This document shows positions 45,120-53,976 of a stretch of 64,000 nucleotides of DNA, in pieces. The translations under genes and the position numbers were made by a program. The stretch is from Candidatus Thiocaldithrix dubininis. Lineage in GTDB: Bacteria > Pseudomonadota > Gammaproteobacteria > Thiotrichales > Thiotrichaceae. Location: positions 2,975,001 through 3,039,000 of the forward strand of contig CP124755.1 of the NCBI GenBank assembly GCA_029972135.1. The letters run 5' to 3'. Below the pieces are notes generated by a model. That model was not told where the DNA came from and made no database searches. It saw only the letters and a program-made list of their open reading frames with translations. Position 1 is the first letter of the stretch. Each line of letters opens with the position of its first letter.

Positions 45120-45487
45120 GCCAACGCCTTGATAAATGGTTATGGGCGGCACGTTTTTTTAAAACTCGCCCTTTAGCGGTAGAGGCTATTAATGGTGGGC
45201 ATGTGCATGTCAATAATGAACGCGCTAAACCGGCGCGCAATGTGCGTATAGGCGACGAGCTTAAAATTACTAAAGGTTTTGAGACGTGGGTGGTAACGGT
45301 ACAAGGCTGTCATGAACAGCGTCGACCCGCTGCCGAGGCAAAACTATTGTATCACGAAGCAGATTATCACCGAGCACAACGCGAGTTAGTGATTGAGGAA
45401 CGGCGTTTACACGGTGTAAATGTCAAAGTACATAAGCCGGATAAAAAAGAGCGGCGACTCATCGAAAAGTTTAAACAATCGTGGTGA
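45095..45487 (+). CDS. hslR: Heat-shock protein Hsp15, S4-domain RNA-binding protein
   Basis: Binds free 50S subunits carrying a nascent chain and helps recycle stalled peptidyl-tRNA. The 130-residue protein begins with an S4 domain (SQRLDKWLWAARFFKTRPLAVEAINGG) and ends with the basic tail seen in Hsp15 (KVHKPDKKERRLIEKFKQ). ATG 45095 is taken as the start: GGGAGGAG lies about 12 bases upstream, and the longer frame begins at a TTG (45074). It overlaps the end of ycgN by 25 bases. Confidence 0.92.
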   Translation: MAVETENVSQRLDKWLWAARFFKTRPLAVEAINGGHVHVNNERAKPARNVRIGDELKITKGFETWVVTVQGCHEQRRPAAEAKLLYHEADYHRAQRELVIEERRLHGVNVKVHKPDKKERRLIEKFKQSW

Positions 45488-45509
45488 GTCGCCAAGTAGT
45501 GAAGAAACC

Positions 45510-46568
45510 TTAACCTACTGCTAATAAACGTCTTAAGTCAATTAAGGCCGCATTAGCACGCGATAAGTACGAGGCCATGATTAAAGAGTGATTGGTAACA
45601 AAGCCAAAACCGTTACCATTCAAAATCATAGGACTCCAAATCATTTGTTGCGTGGACTCGAGTTCATTAATGATTTGTTGCAAACTAGCTTGAGCATTTT
45701 TATTAGCCAAAACAGGCGCAAAATCAACTTGCACAGCTTTTAAGAAATGCAGTAATGCCCATGCTTGCCCACGCGACTCATAGAATACGTCGTCTATTTT
45801 CGTCCAAGGCGTTTTCTCATAAGATTGGGCGGGTACGGGTGTGGATTGTTGCGCTTCTTTATCGCCTGCCATACCCATATTTACTACGTCTTGCCCAACG
45901 CTCATACTCAAACGTTGTGATAAAGAGCCAAGACGCTTATCCACCAACCCTAGCCAATCGTTTAAGTTATCAGCACGCGCATAAAATTGGGCATTCACTT
46001 GTTGTGGATCAGCTAAGCGTTTAGCATAACGCTCCATCGCATGAATGGCTTCACGATATTCACTTTCAGTTGATGGAAACATCCATGATTGAGAATCAAA
46101 GTTAAAACGTGGCTCAGCAATAATAATATCTTTGTCTTCCGCCGACTGTGATTGCGAGCGGCTGAAATCATTACGAAATGCCCGCGCCATATCACGCACT
46201 TGGGTTAATACCCCGAATTCCCAGTTTGGCATATTATCTAAATAAACCCCGGGCGGCATAATATCATTACTTAAATAACCACCCGGCTTATCTAGCATAG
46301 TATTTGCGACGGTAATCAACGCATCTGTGGTTACCGTGCCGGTAACCATTTTGGTTTGTAGCTCTGCCGATACTTCTTTCGCATTTTCAACGACATCAAA
46401 AGTATCGGGTTCTTTACTCCAATAAATACCTAGACCAATCACCACCACTACGTATGTCGCAGCGAACAACCCTAATGTCCACGGCAAACCCTTTTCACGC
46501 CATGTACTGGGTTTGTACATACCCACAACTTGTTTGCCACGCTCCGTAGAGGATTTGAGAATAGGCAT
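45510..46568 (-). CDS. DUF2333-family membrane protein
   Basis: A 352-residue protein with one N-terminal membrane helix (about 30-49) and a large periplasmic domain matching DUF2333 (LDKPGGYLSNDIMPPGVYLDN, FNFDSQSWMFPSTESEYREA, QWALLHFLKAVQVDF-like segment, LNGNGFGFVTNHSLIMASYLSRANAA). AAGGAA eight bases before ATG 46568 supports the start. Function unknown. It follows the FimV-like gene on the same strand after about 100 bases and may be a separate unit. Confidence 0.87.
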   Translation of the reverse strand: MPILKSSTERGKQVVGMYKPSTWREKGLPWTLGLFAATYVVVVIGLGIYWSKEPDTFDVVENAKEVSAELQTKMVTGTVTTDALITVANTMLDKPGGYLSNDIMPPGVYLDNMPNWEFGVLTQVRDMARAFRNDFSRSQSQSAEDKDIIIAEPRFNFDSQSWMFPSTESEYREAIHAMERYAKRLADPQQVNAQFYARADNLNDWLGLVDKRLGSLSQRLSMSVGQDVVNMGMAGDKEAQQSTPVPAQSYEKTPWTKIDDVFYESRGQAWALLHFLKAVQVDFAPVLANKNAQASLQQIINELESTQQMIWSPMILNGNGFGFVTNHSLIMASYLSRANAALIDLRRLLAVG

Positions 46569-46667
46569 AAGTTATTCCTTTTTGAATTTTTACCAGTTCT
46601 TACATTATAGGAATACTTAAACCGATAAAATATAACATCGTCGGCAATAGGGTTAATTTCAACCTTA

Positions 46668-47927
46668 TTAACTAATGAAAGATAAAATTTCCCGCGCCTC
46701 TTGCCGTTGTCTTGCGCCACCTTCCACCAACACATCTTGCAGAATTTCTGCGGCTGCCGAGGCATTGCGTAAATCCATATAAGCGCGTGCCATATCCAAC
46801 TTAATATCGGCTTCTAAATTATCATCCGAGTGATCGTCTGCTCTAGCATTACTCACCACAGGTGTTACTGTTGCCGTAGAGGTTGTTATAGTTGCAGTCG
46901 GTAAGGGATCAGCCACTTTAGGCGCGGCGGCTTGCGTAACAGGCTTAGCGACTGGCTCTTTTTTAAGCGCTTGATTAGCAACACTTACGGTTGGCAGCGC
47001 CTGCATTTTCTGCTTTAACAACCACAGTAATGGCAACATAACTAACGCTAATAATGCGCTAATAATCCAAGGGAGATTATTAGAAGAATTGCTTTCCATT
47101 GTAGTAATTTTGGTTTGCAATTCTTCTTGCAAAGCATCATTTTGGCGCTTGGTTTCAGCCAACTGCGTTTTTAAGGTTTCGGTAACCCGTTCTTTTTCAG
47201 CTAACTGTTTACTAATGGCCGCTGAGTCTTCACTAGCTGCCGCGACAGGGGCAACCGCTGGCGCAGGGGTGACCGCTTTGGTCGAATCTGTATTCTTTAA
47301 ATTGGCTTCTAATTGCTTAACTTGATCTTCAAGTTTAGCAATTTGAGCATCTTGTGCATGTTTCTGCTCTTCGTACTTGCCCACCATACTCTGTAGGCTA
47401 GCATTTTCCTCTTCAACCAGTTTAAGTGTTTCTTCTAATTCTTTACGCCCTTCTTCCAGCTCGTCTATGTTCTCTTTAACATTGCTGGGCACATTGCTTG
47501 CGGATTTATTTGTTGCAGGCGCTTCTGCTGACGTTGACTCGGCGACTGTTTCAGGCGCTTCATTAACAGGTTCTACAACCGCAACAGGCTCAACCACTTT
47601 GGACGCATCTGACGCTGTACTGTCAGTTTCTGCTTTAGTGGTGGTATTTTTGAAACGATCTGGCTCAGGTAAAATTAAGACCTTACCAAGGATTAAGTCG
47701 TGTGCATTGCCCCGACGAAATGCATTAGGATTATCTTGAACAATAGCCCGAATTACAGCTTTCTTATTGCGAATACTTGGATAATACCGTTCAACAATCT
47801 TACTTAACGTATCATTAGATTTAATTACCCACTCGCGTTCTTTAGCAACACTGGTATTTACCCCGCTTAATATACCAGTAAGAACTAAAGCTACAGCTAA
47901 TTTTGGTGAGATAATTTTTTGACTCAT
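46668..47927 (-). CDS. FimV/HubP-like LysM protein
   Basis: A 419-residue envelope protein. It has a signal peptide or first helix (about 8-28), a LysM-like domain (REWVIKSNDTLSKIVERYYP ... DLILGKVLILPEP, about 32-92) and a Pro/Ala/Glu linker. A coiled coil follows (about 155-275), then a membrane helix (about 290-306), an Ala/Thr linker, and a C-terminal FimV-type TPR motif (DIKLDMARAYMDLRNASAAAEILQDVL, about 370-397). The order LysM-coiled coil-TM-FimV C-terminus is that of FimV/HubP/TspA polar landmark proteins, here in a short form. It starts two bases after the PhnD-like gene. Confidence 0.85.
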   Translation of the reverse strand: MSQKIISPKLAVALVLTGILSGVNTSVAKEREWVIKSNDTLSKIVERYYPSIRNKKAVIRAIVQDNPNAFRRGNAHDLILGKVLILPEPDRFKNTTTKAETDSTASDASKVVEPVAVVEPVNEAPETVAESTSAEAPATNKSASNVPSNVKENIDELEEGRKELEETLKLVEEENASLQSMVGKYEEQKHAQDAQIAKLEDQVKQLEANLKNTDSTKAVTPAPAVAPVAAASEDSAAISKQLAEKERVTETLKTQLAETKRQNDALQEELQTKITTMESNSSNNLPWIISALLALVMLPLLWLLKQKMQALPTVSVANQALKKEPVAKPVTQAAAPKVADPLPTATITTSTATVTPVVSNARADDHSDDNLEADIKLDMARAYMDLRNASAAAEILQDVLVEGGARQRQEAREILSFIS

Positions 47928-47929
47928 AA

Positions 47930-48676
47930 CTATCCAACTAGCGTATCCATTAGGTCAATCATAAACTCAGTATCTTCCTGATTCTGAATTTCCCAGCCCT
48001 GAAACCCTAAACTTTGCAAAACCCCATGCCCTTTAGGCGAATCATTCATCAGATGAAAAATTTGTACTAGGTCTTCACGCATATGTAATAAACGCGGACC
48101 TACTAAAAACACGTGTTGTATAACATGGATTTGACTATTTACCAAAGGTCTTAATTGCGCCTTTATAATTTTAGACAACCCATTATAGGATTCTTCTAGA
48201 AAAAAACCTGCTTGAACTTTGCCCTGAAGGAGTTGTTTTGCAACCAAAATGTAACTATCAACTTGCACTACATTCGTATTGGCAGCGCTAAGATTTGCGG
48301 GTTCTAACATAATCATCGCTATTAAATTGACATCAGGATCAGATGTTGCAGCGATATGTAAATTTTCCGGCAAATCTTCTACTTTATGAAAAGGCGAATC
48401 GGCGGAGACCGCAATAACCGCTTCGTCTGATTTCCCACGTGGCACGGCAACGGCTTGGAAGCCTTGCTCACGCACTAACACCGCAGCATCAAACGGATTA
48501 GCATAAATCAGGTCAATTTCACCACGGTTAAAGGCTTCCCGTTGGCTATTAAAATCGGAATACAACTCTAAATGAATATGAATATCCAACTGACGTTGTA
48601 ACCATGTATTAAAAATATACCAACCCGCAATCTTATCGGGGGAAAAATCTGGGCTTACTGTCATTACATAGCGCAT
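47930..48676 (-). CDS. PhnD-like substrate-binding domain protein without signal peptide
   Basis: A 248-residue periplasmic-binding-protein fold of the phosphate/phosphonate (PhnD) type: FNSQREAFNRGEIDLIYANPFDAAVLVRE near the N-terminus and GKVQAGFFLEESYNGL later are typical. It has no signal peptide or anchor; ATG 48676 is fixed by AAGGA six bases upstream. It therefore probably acts in the cytoplasm as a ligand-sensing module instead of feeding an ABC transporter; no transporter genes are near. It overlaps the PAS gene by 13 bases and is followed by the FimV-like gene. Confidence 0.82.
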   Translation of the reverse strand: MRYVMTVSPDFSPDKIAGWYIFNTWLQRQLDIHIHLELYSDFNSQREAFNRGEIDLIYANPFDAAVLVREQGFQAVAVPRGKSDEAVIAVSADSPFHKVEDLPENLHIAATSDPDVNLIAMIMLEPANLSAANTNVVQVDSYILVAKQLLQGKVQAGFFLEESYNGLSKIIKAQLRPLVNSQIHVIQHVFLVGPRLLHMREDLVQIFHLMNDSPKGHGVLQSLGFQGWEIQNQEDTEFMIDLMDTLVG

Positions 48677-49164
48677 ACCGTATCCTTTTCTTTTTGTTTG
48701 AGATCGGCATAAAGAGCTATACAATTTTCAACAACTTTGCGCGACGGCTTACGGCGTACTGATGTATAACTCACAATTTGGTTATCTCTGACATTGGGTA
48801 TTACAGTGGCATATACCCAATAATAACACCCATCCTTACGCAAATTCTTGACATAGCCATGCCATTTTTTACCAGTTTGGATCGTATCCCACAAATCTTT
48901 GAACGCAACTGCTGGCATATCAGGATGACGTAGAATATAATGCGGCTGACCGATCAATTCTTGCTCAGAGAAGCCCGACATCTCAATAAAAGACTGGTTA
49001 CAATGCGTAATAATTCCCTGTAGATTAGTACGTGACACAATGAGTTTTCCCTCCGGAAAAGGTACTTCTTCATCAAGAATTAAAACTGTTCTACTCTTTC
49101 CATCACTATACGTTAGGGTGCATGTGTAAGGTTGCATAACCCCACTACTGCTCACGTTTATCAT
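48664..49164 (-). CDS. Stand-alone Aer-type PAS domain protein
   Basis: A 166-residue protein, essentially one PAS domain (about 38-150) with the Aer motifs NLQGIITHCNQSFIEMSGF, IGQPHYILRHPDMP and GYVKNLRKDGCYYWVYATV. In Aer this domain binds FAD and senses redox state. No HAMP, kinase or methyl-accepting domain is attached, so it must signal through partners. ATG 49164 has a GAGA-like site; ATG 49137 is possible. It sits between the roadblock and PhnD-like genes. The 108-base gap upstream has two small hairpins. Confidence 0.85.
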   Translation of the reverse strand: MINVSSSGVMQPYTCTLTYSDGKSRTVLILDEEVPFPEGKLIVSRTNLQGIITHCNQSFIEMSGFSEQELIGQPHYILRHPDMPAVAFKDLWDTIQTGKKWHGYVKNLRKDGCYYWVYATVIPNVRDNQIVSYTSVRRKPSRKVVENCIALYADLKQKEKDTVCAM

Positions 49165-49272
49165 GGCACATCTCGCTTGGTCTATAAACCAAATCAGCTT
49201 ATAAACCTCTTTATTGTTTGAGCGGCACTCCCTACCGCATATTTTTTATGCCTCTATTAGCTTGAGGCTACT

Positions 49273-49635
49273 TTAGATAATTTTACCAATGCTTTCGGCA
49301 GCACGTTTTACATCTAAGAAAATTAAGCCAAGGCGAGCATTAGGTTTCGCTAATACGGTAACTACTGCTTCTTTACCGGCATGGGTCATTAGAATGTAAC
49401 CGCGATCCCCTTTGATAAGCACTTGTTCTAATGCACCACGGGCTAATTCTTCTGCTGTACGATCACCTAATGACAACATGGCTGCACTCATTGCACCTAC
49501 ACGGTCTTCATCCATGCCCGAAGGTAATAAGGAAGCCATCATCAAACCATCTGTGGATAATACGGCTGAGGCTTCAATGTCAGCAGATGAGCCATTTAGG
49601 TCACTTAAAATTGAGTTCAGCATTTCAGAACGCAT
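49273..49635 (-). CDS. Roadblock/LC7-domain protein (MglB-like)
   Basis: A 120-residue single roadblock domain: MLNSILSDLNGSSADIEASA, VLSTDGLMMASLLP, VGAMSAAMLSLGDRTAEEL, YILMTHAGKEAVVTVLA. Bacterial roadblock proteins such as MglB act as GTPase-activating or scaffold partners of Ras-like GTPases. The cognate GTPase is two genes upstream in the same operon. Length and motif order are standard. Confidence 0.92.
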   Translation of the reverse strand: MRSEMLNSILSDLNGSSADIEASAVLSTDGLMMASLLPSGMDEDRVGAMSAAMLSLGDRTAEELARGALEQVLIKGDRGYILMTHAGKEAVVTVLAKPNARLGLIFLDVKRAAESIGKII

Positions 49636-49672
49636 AATTATTCTCCATTGTCCTATATTGTATTTGTTGACG

Positions 49673-50320
49673 TTATACCGGTATTTCAGTATTACCGTAA
49701 CGCATTTCTAATGCCCAAACTAAGCGTTTAAAACCTGTTTGATTGAATTGAGGTAATCCACCAATAATCAGTGTAAAACGATTCTGCCCTATGTAGATAG
49801 GCCAAAATCCAACTTCACTATTACCACCCGCATCAACAAGTCCCCAAGCTCGTTGACGGTAACCTAAGTTACCTTGTAATAATTCTTTATGTCGCGAATA
49901 GACGGCGGTTAAGTTCGCACTTAACGCAGCTAATTCTTCCGCAGCTTCGTGTGTATAGCCCGCACTACCTAAATAAAGCCCCCGACTTTCTGCCAAAATC
50001 GCTTTATTTTCATCTGATAAAGTACGTAGTAATTGTGGTAATAGACGTTCTAAGGTTTCTTGTGGCGCACTTTCTGGCTGTTCTAATCCAACAATTAAAC
50101 CGGCTTCCTGCAACCAATGAATAAACTCTAAAGCGCGTTTTTTCTTATAACCGCTTAAGGCGCAAGCCACCTCAATATTAAACAAAGGTGATTCTGGCTC
50201 ACGCATTAGGCGATGTAAAAACTCACGCCCGGGTTCGTCTGAGTTATCCTGAACAGCATAATAAGTACCCCCGGGTGTTATACCCAGATATAGGTTTTCC
50301 GTGAGTATATATTCGCTCAT
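49673..50320 (-). CDS. Probable winged-helix plus roadblock-like protein
   Basis: A 215-residue protein whose start overlaps the GTPase stop by one base. The N-terminal half looks like a small winged-helix module (FNIEVACALSGYKKKRALEFIHWLQEAGLIV, about 48-78). The C-terminal half has a roadblock-like pattern (HEAAEELAALSANLTAVYSRHKELL, then WPIYIGQNRFTLIIGGLPQ) though weaker than the neighbouring true roadblock. I infer it binds the GTPase or the second roadblock protein. Not a named family I know. Confidence 0.68.
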   Translation of the reverse strand: MSEYILTENLYLGITPGGTYYAVQDNSDEPGREFLHRLMREPESPLFNIEVACALSGYKKKRALEFIHWLQEAGLIVGLEQPESAPQETLERLLPQLLRTLSDENKAILAESRGLYLGSAGYTHEAAEELAALSANLTAVYSRHKELLQGNLGYRQRAWGLVDAGGNSEVGFWPIYIGQNRFTLIIGGLPQFNQTGFKRLVWALEMRYGNTEIPV

Positions 50321-50862
50321 TAATTAACGACTCCGGGATCCAAGGAAAATAACAATGCTTGAATCAGCATTGTGACATCTTTCGCACTCCTTGCATCAAC
50401 CTCAAACACAGGTACGTTTAAGGATAAAGATTCTAAACACTTCCGGTATTCGACGAGGCTAGGTTTACGCTGCATATCCATACGGGTAACCCCAACCACC
50501 ATTTGCTGTTTCTCAATAAACGCTCTAAACGCATTAGTATAAAAACGTACATCTTGAAACGGATCTTTACGGGTATTATCTAATAATAAGATTAAGCCAA
50601 TGCCGCCCTTTGTCAGTATGTCCCACATAAAGTCAAAGCGCTCTTGCCCCGGCGTCCCATATAAATGCACCCGCTCATTATCACTGAGCTTAATTAGACC
50701 ATAATCCATCGCCACTGTGGTTTGTGGTTTACGGCTTTTGGTCATATCAGAAGCATATTCATCTGTTGTAATCGGCTTAATATCACTAATAGAGGCGATT
50801 GCCGTGGTTTTGCCAGCACCCACAGGTCCGGTAAAAATAATTTTTCTGTTGATCATGCTCAT
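50320..50862 (-). CDS. Ras-like small GTPase (MglA/conservon type)
   Basis: A 180-residue G protein with G1 GPVGAGKTT (12-20), a G2 Thr in the ITTDEYASD region, G3 GTPGQERF (69-76) in place of DxxG, and G5-like DARSAKD near 155. The G4 position is TRMD (126-129) instead of NKxD, an unusual replacement of the guanine-binding Asn by Thr. The G3 form without Asp is common in MglA and Streptomyces conservon GTPases. Roadblock genes follow. It probably switches the localisation of partner proteins; motility control is a hypothesis. Confidence 0.88.
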   Translation of the reverse strand: MSMINRKIIFTGPVGAGKTTAIASISDIKPITTDEYASDMTKSRKPQTTVAMDYGLIKLSDNERVHLYGTPGQERFDFMWDILTKGGIGLILLLDNTRKDPFQDVRFYTNAFRAFIEKQQMVVGVTRMDMQRKPSLVEYRKCLESLSLNVPVFEVDARSAKDVTMLIQALLFSLDPGVVN

Positions 50863-50866
50863 AAAG

Positions 50867-52243
50867 TTATTTCGCGCTTCCTCCCAATAAACGCTTCAGC
50901 AGACGGGCAAATAAACCACGGTTTTCTTTGGGTGGCTCTTTGGTCGTAGTTTGCGCCTTAAGTTTAGTCTGATCTAACTCAAATAAATTAAGATTATTTG
51001 CTGCTGTGTAAAATGAGATCACATAGCGTTGCGGTATGGCGAGTGCATGGGCAATTTCAAATACACTACCGGGTCGGTGAGTCCACAGAGCAGCAATACG
51101 CATAATATGCGGAAACTGCTCTAAGCGCGTCATGTTCGGCCAAGCAATTAAAGCAATTTTTTGACTTAAATCAGCTCCTTGCTGAACTCTACCCTGTGCA
51201 GTCAATAAAGTCACTGCCCAAACAAATCCTTCGAGATCAACGCAAAATTCTGGTTTTTGCTTAACTTGCTCTAGTAATTCTGTAAGTTCATAGCCTACCG
51301 GAGTATGAATAAGCAATTGATTAGTCGCAATGGGCATTTTACACAACAAAGCAAATTCATCTGCTCGGCTGTCCATGCTGGTAAAAATTTGCCCTAATTC
51401 CGGAAAAATAACGAGCTGCTGATTATCTAAACAGGTTAACTGTACTGCCTGATTTGCCTGTTTAGCGCGGCGTAAGGCTTCCAATAATCCCGACAGAAAA
51501 TAATTATCGGGTGTAAACGAAGCCAAATCTGTGTGCCAGTTAGCTGCTTGCCGAATATCCTCAGCGTTACCACACAATTCGCGCCAACGTTTTTCCGCCA
51601 CTTCTGGAGAAACACTAGGCTCTAGTGGCTTAGCAATTTCCTCCATTTCCAACGCCGTTTCGGCTGGATCAAACACCACCGCTTGCTTAATCGTTTCTAC
51701 TGACGGCAACGGCGGTAATTCATCCTCTTCTTCATCCTCCTCTAATGCGGCTGATTGCATCAAAGTGTTGAAACGCGCTTGTGGCTTGGTGGTATTAATA
51801 CCAAACGGAGTAACTGTTGGTTGACTAAGACCTAAAGGTTTTTCCGGTGCAGCTACTTTTTCAAATAATTCTCGACTATTAATGACCTCCGCCATTGCAG
51901 GTACAGCCGTTGGCTGTACAACAATTAAGTCCTGAATTTTAGTAGCAGCTTCCGTCAAAGCTTTCGACGTAAGCGGTTTTGGAATCCAAACTGTCTGTGG
52001 TAAGTCCACGGGGTGTACCGATAAAATAATACCGGCTTTATCCGTGCAATTTAGTTGTGCCCACTCTTCTTTCGCACCCGGATGGTCATAATCGACGATC
52101 AGCGCTTCCGCCTCCACCAACTTAACCACCTTAAATAAACTTTGCCCTGCACCCGCAAAGAAGAATTCTAAAATAGCGCGGTTATGCGGACTAATAGATA
52201 GCAGTGCGACCTTTAACGGACCTGATTTAGAATGTTTCAGCAT
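50867..52243 (-). CDS. Large unknown protein with receiver-like N-terminus, GTPase neighbour
   Basis: A 458-residue cytoplasmic protein. Residues 10-110 show receiver-like alternation (VALLSIS, EALIVDYDHPG, GIILSVHPVDLP, WIPKPLTSKAL) including a KP pair as in response regulators. The phospho-acceptor position reads VDYDHPG, so it is either degenerate or atypical. An acidic Pro/Glu linker (about 110-215, EEDEEEDELPPLP) leads to a C-terminal domain (about 225-430) of unknown fold whose end (SVFEIAHALAIPQRYVISFYTAANNLNLFEL) looks like a winged helix. The tail is basic (LFARLLKRLLGG). It starts 15 bases after its upstream neighbour and ends four bases before the GTPase. Confidence 0.65.
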   Translation of the reverse strand: MLKHSKSGPLKVALLSISPHNRAILEFFFAGAGQSLFKVVKLVEAEALIVDYDHPGAKEEWAQLNCTDKAGIILSVHPVDLPQTVWIPKPLTSKALTEAATKIQDLIVVQPTAVPAMAEVINSRELFEKVAAPEKPLGLSQPTVTPFGINTTKPQARFNTLMQSAALEEDEEEDELPPLPSVETIKQAVVFDPAETALEMEEIAKPLEPSVSPEVAEKRWRELCGNAEDIRQAANWHTDLASFTPDNYFLSGLLEALRRAKQANQAVQLTCLDNQQLVIFPELGQIFTSMDSRADEFALLCKMPIATNQLLIHTPVGYELTELLEQVKQKPEFCVDLEGFVWAVTLLTAQGRVQQGADLSQKIALIAWPNMTRLEQFPHIMRIAALWTHRPGSVFEIAHALAIPQRYVISFYTAANNLNLFELDQTKLKAQTTTKEPPKENRGLFARLLKRLLGGSAK

Positions 52244-52258
52244 AAATCCAATTACACC

Positions 52259-52972
52259 TTACCACTGATCGGATTCAAGCTGCTTTTCGATCCAAATTGG
52301 ATCCAACGGTTGCCCGGATTGCTTTATATGCTCTACCATGGCCGCTAGCCTCTCTTTATCTCGCGTATATTGATAAATATTTATAAGTTCTTGTTCTACA
52401 ACGTGATCAATACGTCCCGCTAGAATTTCCCCTTCTAACAGATCACGAGCCGTATCAATTTGCCCGTATTCTAAACAGGCAAATACTTCGTCCATAATAT
52501 TGGCATATTCTGTAACAACTGTGCGCTCAACTGTTACTAATTTTTTACCTTGATTTTCTAAACCCGTGCAAAGTTGTGAACCTTTATGCCATCTTTGATT
52601 AACAGGTTGTATTAGATCTTGCTCTAACCATGTCTCAAAGAAATTTAATTCGGTTGGTTCTAAATCTGGTTTGACTATTTGGAACATGCGTTCGCGTAAA
52701 AGATGCCCAGCATCTCCCAAAGCGATAAATAAATCTTGTAAGCTACCCGCTAAACACTCTTTTAATAAGCCATGTTGAGATAGAAAAATACGCTGTACAT
52801 GAGCGGATAAATTATGAGGGCTGCGTCTTATAAGATGTGACAAATAACGCCAAACCTTTGTAGGATCTTGATTTTGCGTGAGGTGCAAGCTCTTATCTTG
52901 TGATAAGGCAAAAACCATAGGTAATTCAGGCAAGGGTTGGGATATTTCTCCTCCCAAAAGCTTTTTAAACAT
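52259..52972 (-). CDS. Unknown helical protein, first gene of the GTPase cluster
   Basis: A 237-residue soluble, largely helical protein. Conserved-looking blocks are KVWRYLSHLIRRSPHNLSAHVQRIFL (about 39-64) and a C-terminal helical repeat (EYANIMDEVFACLEYGQIDTARDLLE ... ELINIYQYTRDKERLAAMVEHI, about 155-220) similar in feel to the FimV C-terminal region and TPR-like hairpins. It has no membrane segment. I do not recognise a family. It leads a co-directional run of eight genes ending with the FimV-like protein; the promoter should lie in 52973-53153, shared with the divergent gene. Confidence 0.62.
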   Translation of the reverse strand: MFKKLLGGEISQPLPELPMVFALSQDKSLHLTQNQDPTKVWRYLSHLIRRSPHNLSAHVQRIFLSQHGLLKECLAGSLQDLFIALGDAGHLLRERMFQIVKPDLEPTELNFFETWLEQDLIQPVNQRWHKGSQLCTGLENQGKKLVTVERTVVTEYANIMDEVFACLEYGQIDTARDLLEGEILAGRIDHVVEQELINIYQYTRDKERLAAMVEHIKQSGQPLDPIWIEKQLESDQW

Positions 52973-53153
52973 AAGCGCAGCATCATGGTGAATATTTGTT
53001 ATTTATAGCCGATTTCTGCATTTTTGACAGATTTTTTTATGATCATAGTCTATAAATCTCCGGGTGAATGGGGATTTCAGATGAGTGGTATCATATGCTA
53101 CCTAGCTGATACTGCTACAATATTGCATAAAAAGATGGGATGGGGACTTGCCA

Positions 53154-53531
53154 ATGCTTTATCTGATTGTACAAATCGCATTTTTATTACTAATAGCGGT
53201 TACAGCCGGTTTAGGTGTAGGTTGGTGGATACGCAGCTTTATAGGCACTCATCATCCTGCTCAAGATGCACTGGATGATCCGTTTGATGCCCGCTTTCGT
53301 TTGGAACAATGCCATCGAGACAATGCAGCATTAAGACGAGATTTAAAAGATGTGGGTGAACGTGCCGACAAATTGCAAAGCCGCTTAGACCATATCGAAA
53401 ATTTAGATACTACTTCATTAGAACAGCAAGAGGCTTACGAAATTCGTATTCAAGCACTGTTAGAAGATTTACAGTTACGCGATGATACAATTGCAGGTTT
53501 AGAACATGAATTAGCAGCTTATCGTCGTTAA
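53154..53531 (+). CDS. Membrane-anchored coiled-coil protein
   Basis: A 125-residue protein with an N-terminal membrane helix (about 2-26) and a cytoplasmic or periplasmic coiled coil (about 50-122, RFRLEQCHRDNAALRRDLKD through LEDLQLRDDTIAGLEHEL). ATG 53154 is preferred; GGGG lies about eight bases upstream and the TTG two codons earlier is the alternative. It is 85 bases before the bactofilin gene and probably co-transcribed. Unknown function. Confidence 0.62.
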   Translation: MLYLIVQIAFLLLIAVTAGLGVGWWIRSFIGTHHPAQDALDDPFDARFRLEQCHRDNAALRRDLKDVGERADKLQSRLDHIENLDTTSLEQQEAYEIRIQALLEDLQLRDDTIAGLEHELAAYRR

Positions 53532-53616
53532 GCTACATGATATTTTCCTAAATGCCTGTTAACATCGTGAAGGCGTTTCTCTAACTAAGACCTAAAGAAT
53601 TAATTTAAGGCACTTT

Positions 53617-53976
53617 ATGGCAAATAAGAATGGTTCTTCCGCATCTCTGTTCGAGCGTGATATAGAAATTATTGGTGATATTAACTTTTCAAATACTTTG
53701 TATATTCACGGTAAAGTCAGCGGCAATATCAGCGCACCAATGAATTCTAATGCTGCGCTATATGTACAAACAGGCAGCCAAATTAATGGCGAAATTCGTG
53801 CACCTGCCATTGTAGTAGCAGGTAAAATTCATGGTGATTTATTTGCCACGCGTCGTATTTCTTTAAAATCAACGGCTGAAGTCATTGGCAATATCCACTA
53901 TACCGAACTGCAAATGGAAGAAGGCGCTGATATTAATGGCATTTTAACTTGCCTAAACAGCAATCTTCCTGCTTGA
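53617..53976 (+). CDS. Bactofilin
   Basis: A 119-residue polymer-forming cytoskeletal protein. The single bactofilin (beta-helix) domain is visible from FERDIEIIGDINFSNTLYIHGKVSGNI through ISLKSTAEVIGNIHYTELQMEEGADINGIL, with the regular hydrophobic/Gly spacing of the helix turns and short flexible ends. TAAGG upstream supports the start. Bactofilins shape cells and localise wall or motility machinery; in this window mreBCD and the GTPase cluster provide plausible partners, but no direct link is shown. Confidence 0.93.
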   Translation: MANKNGSSASLFERDIEIIGDINFSNTLYIHGKVSGNISAPMNSNAALYVQTGSQINGEIRAPAIVVAGKIHGDLFATRRISLKSTAEVIGNIHYTELQMEEGADINGILTCLNSNLPA

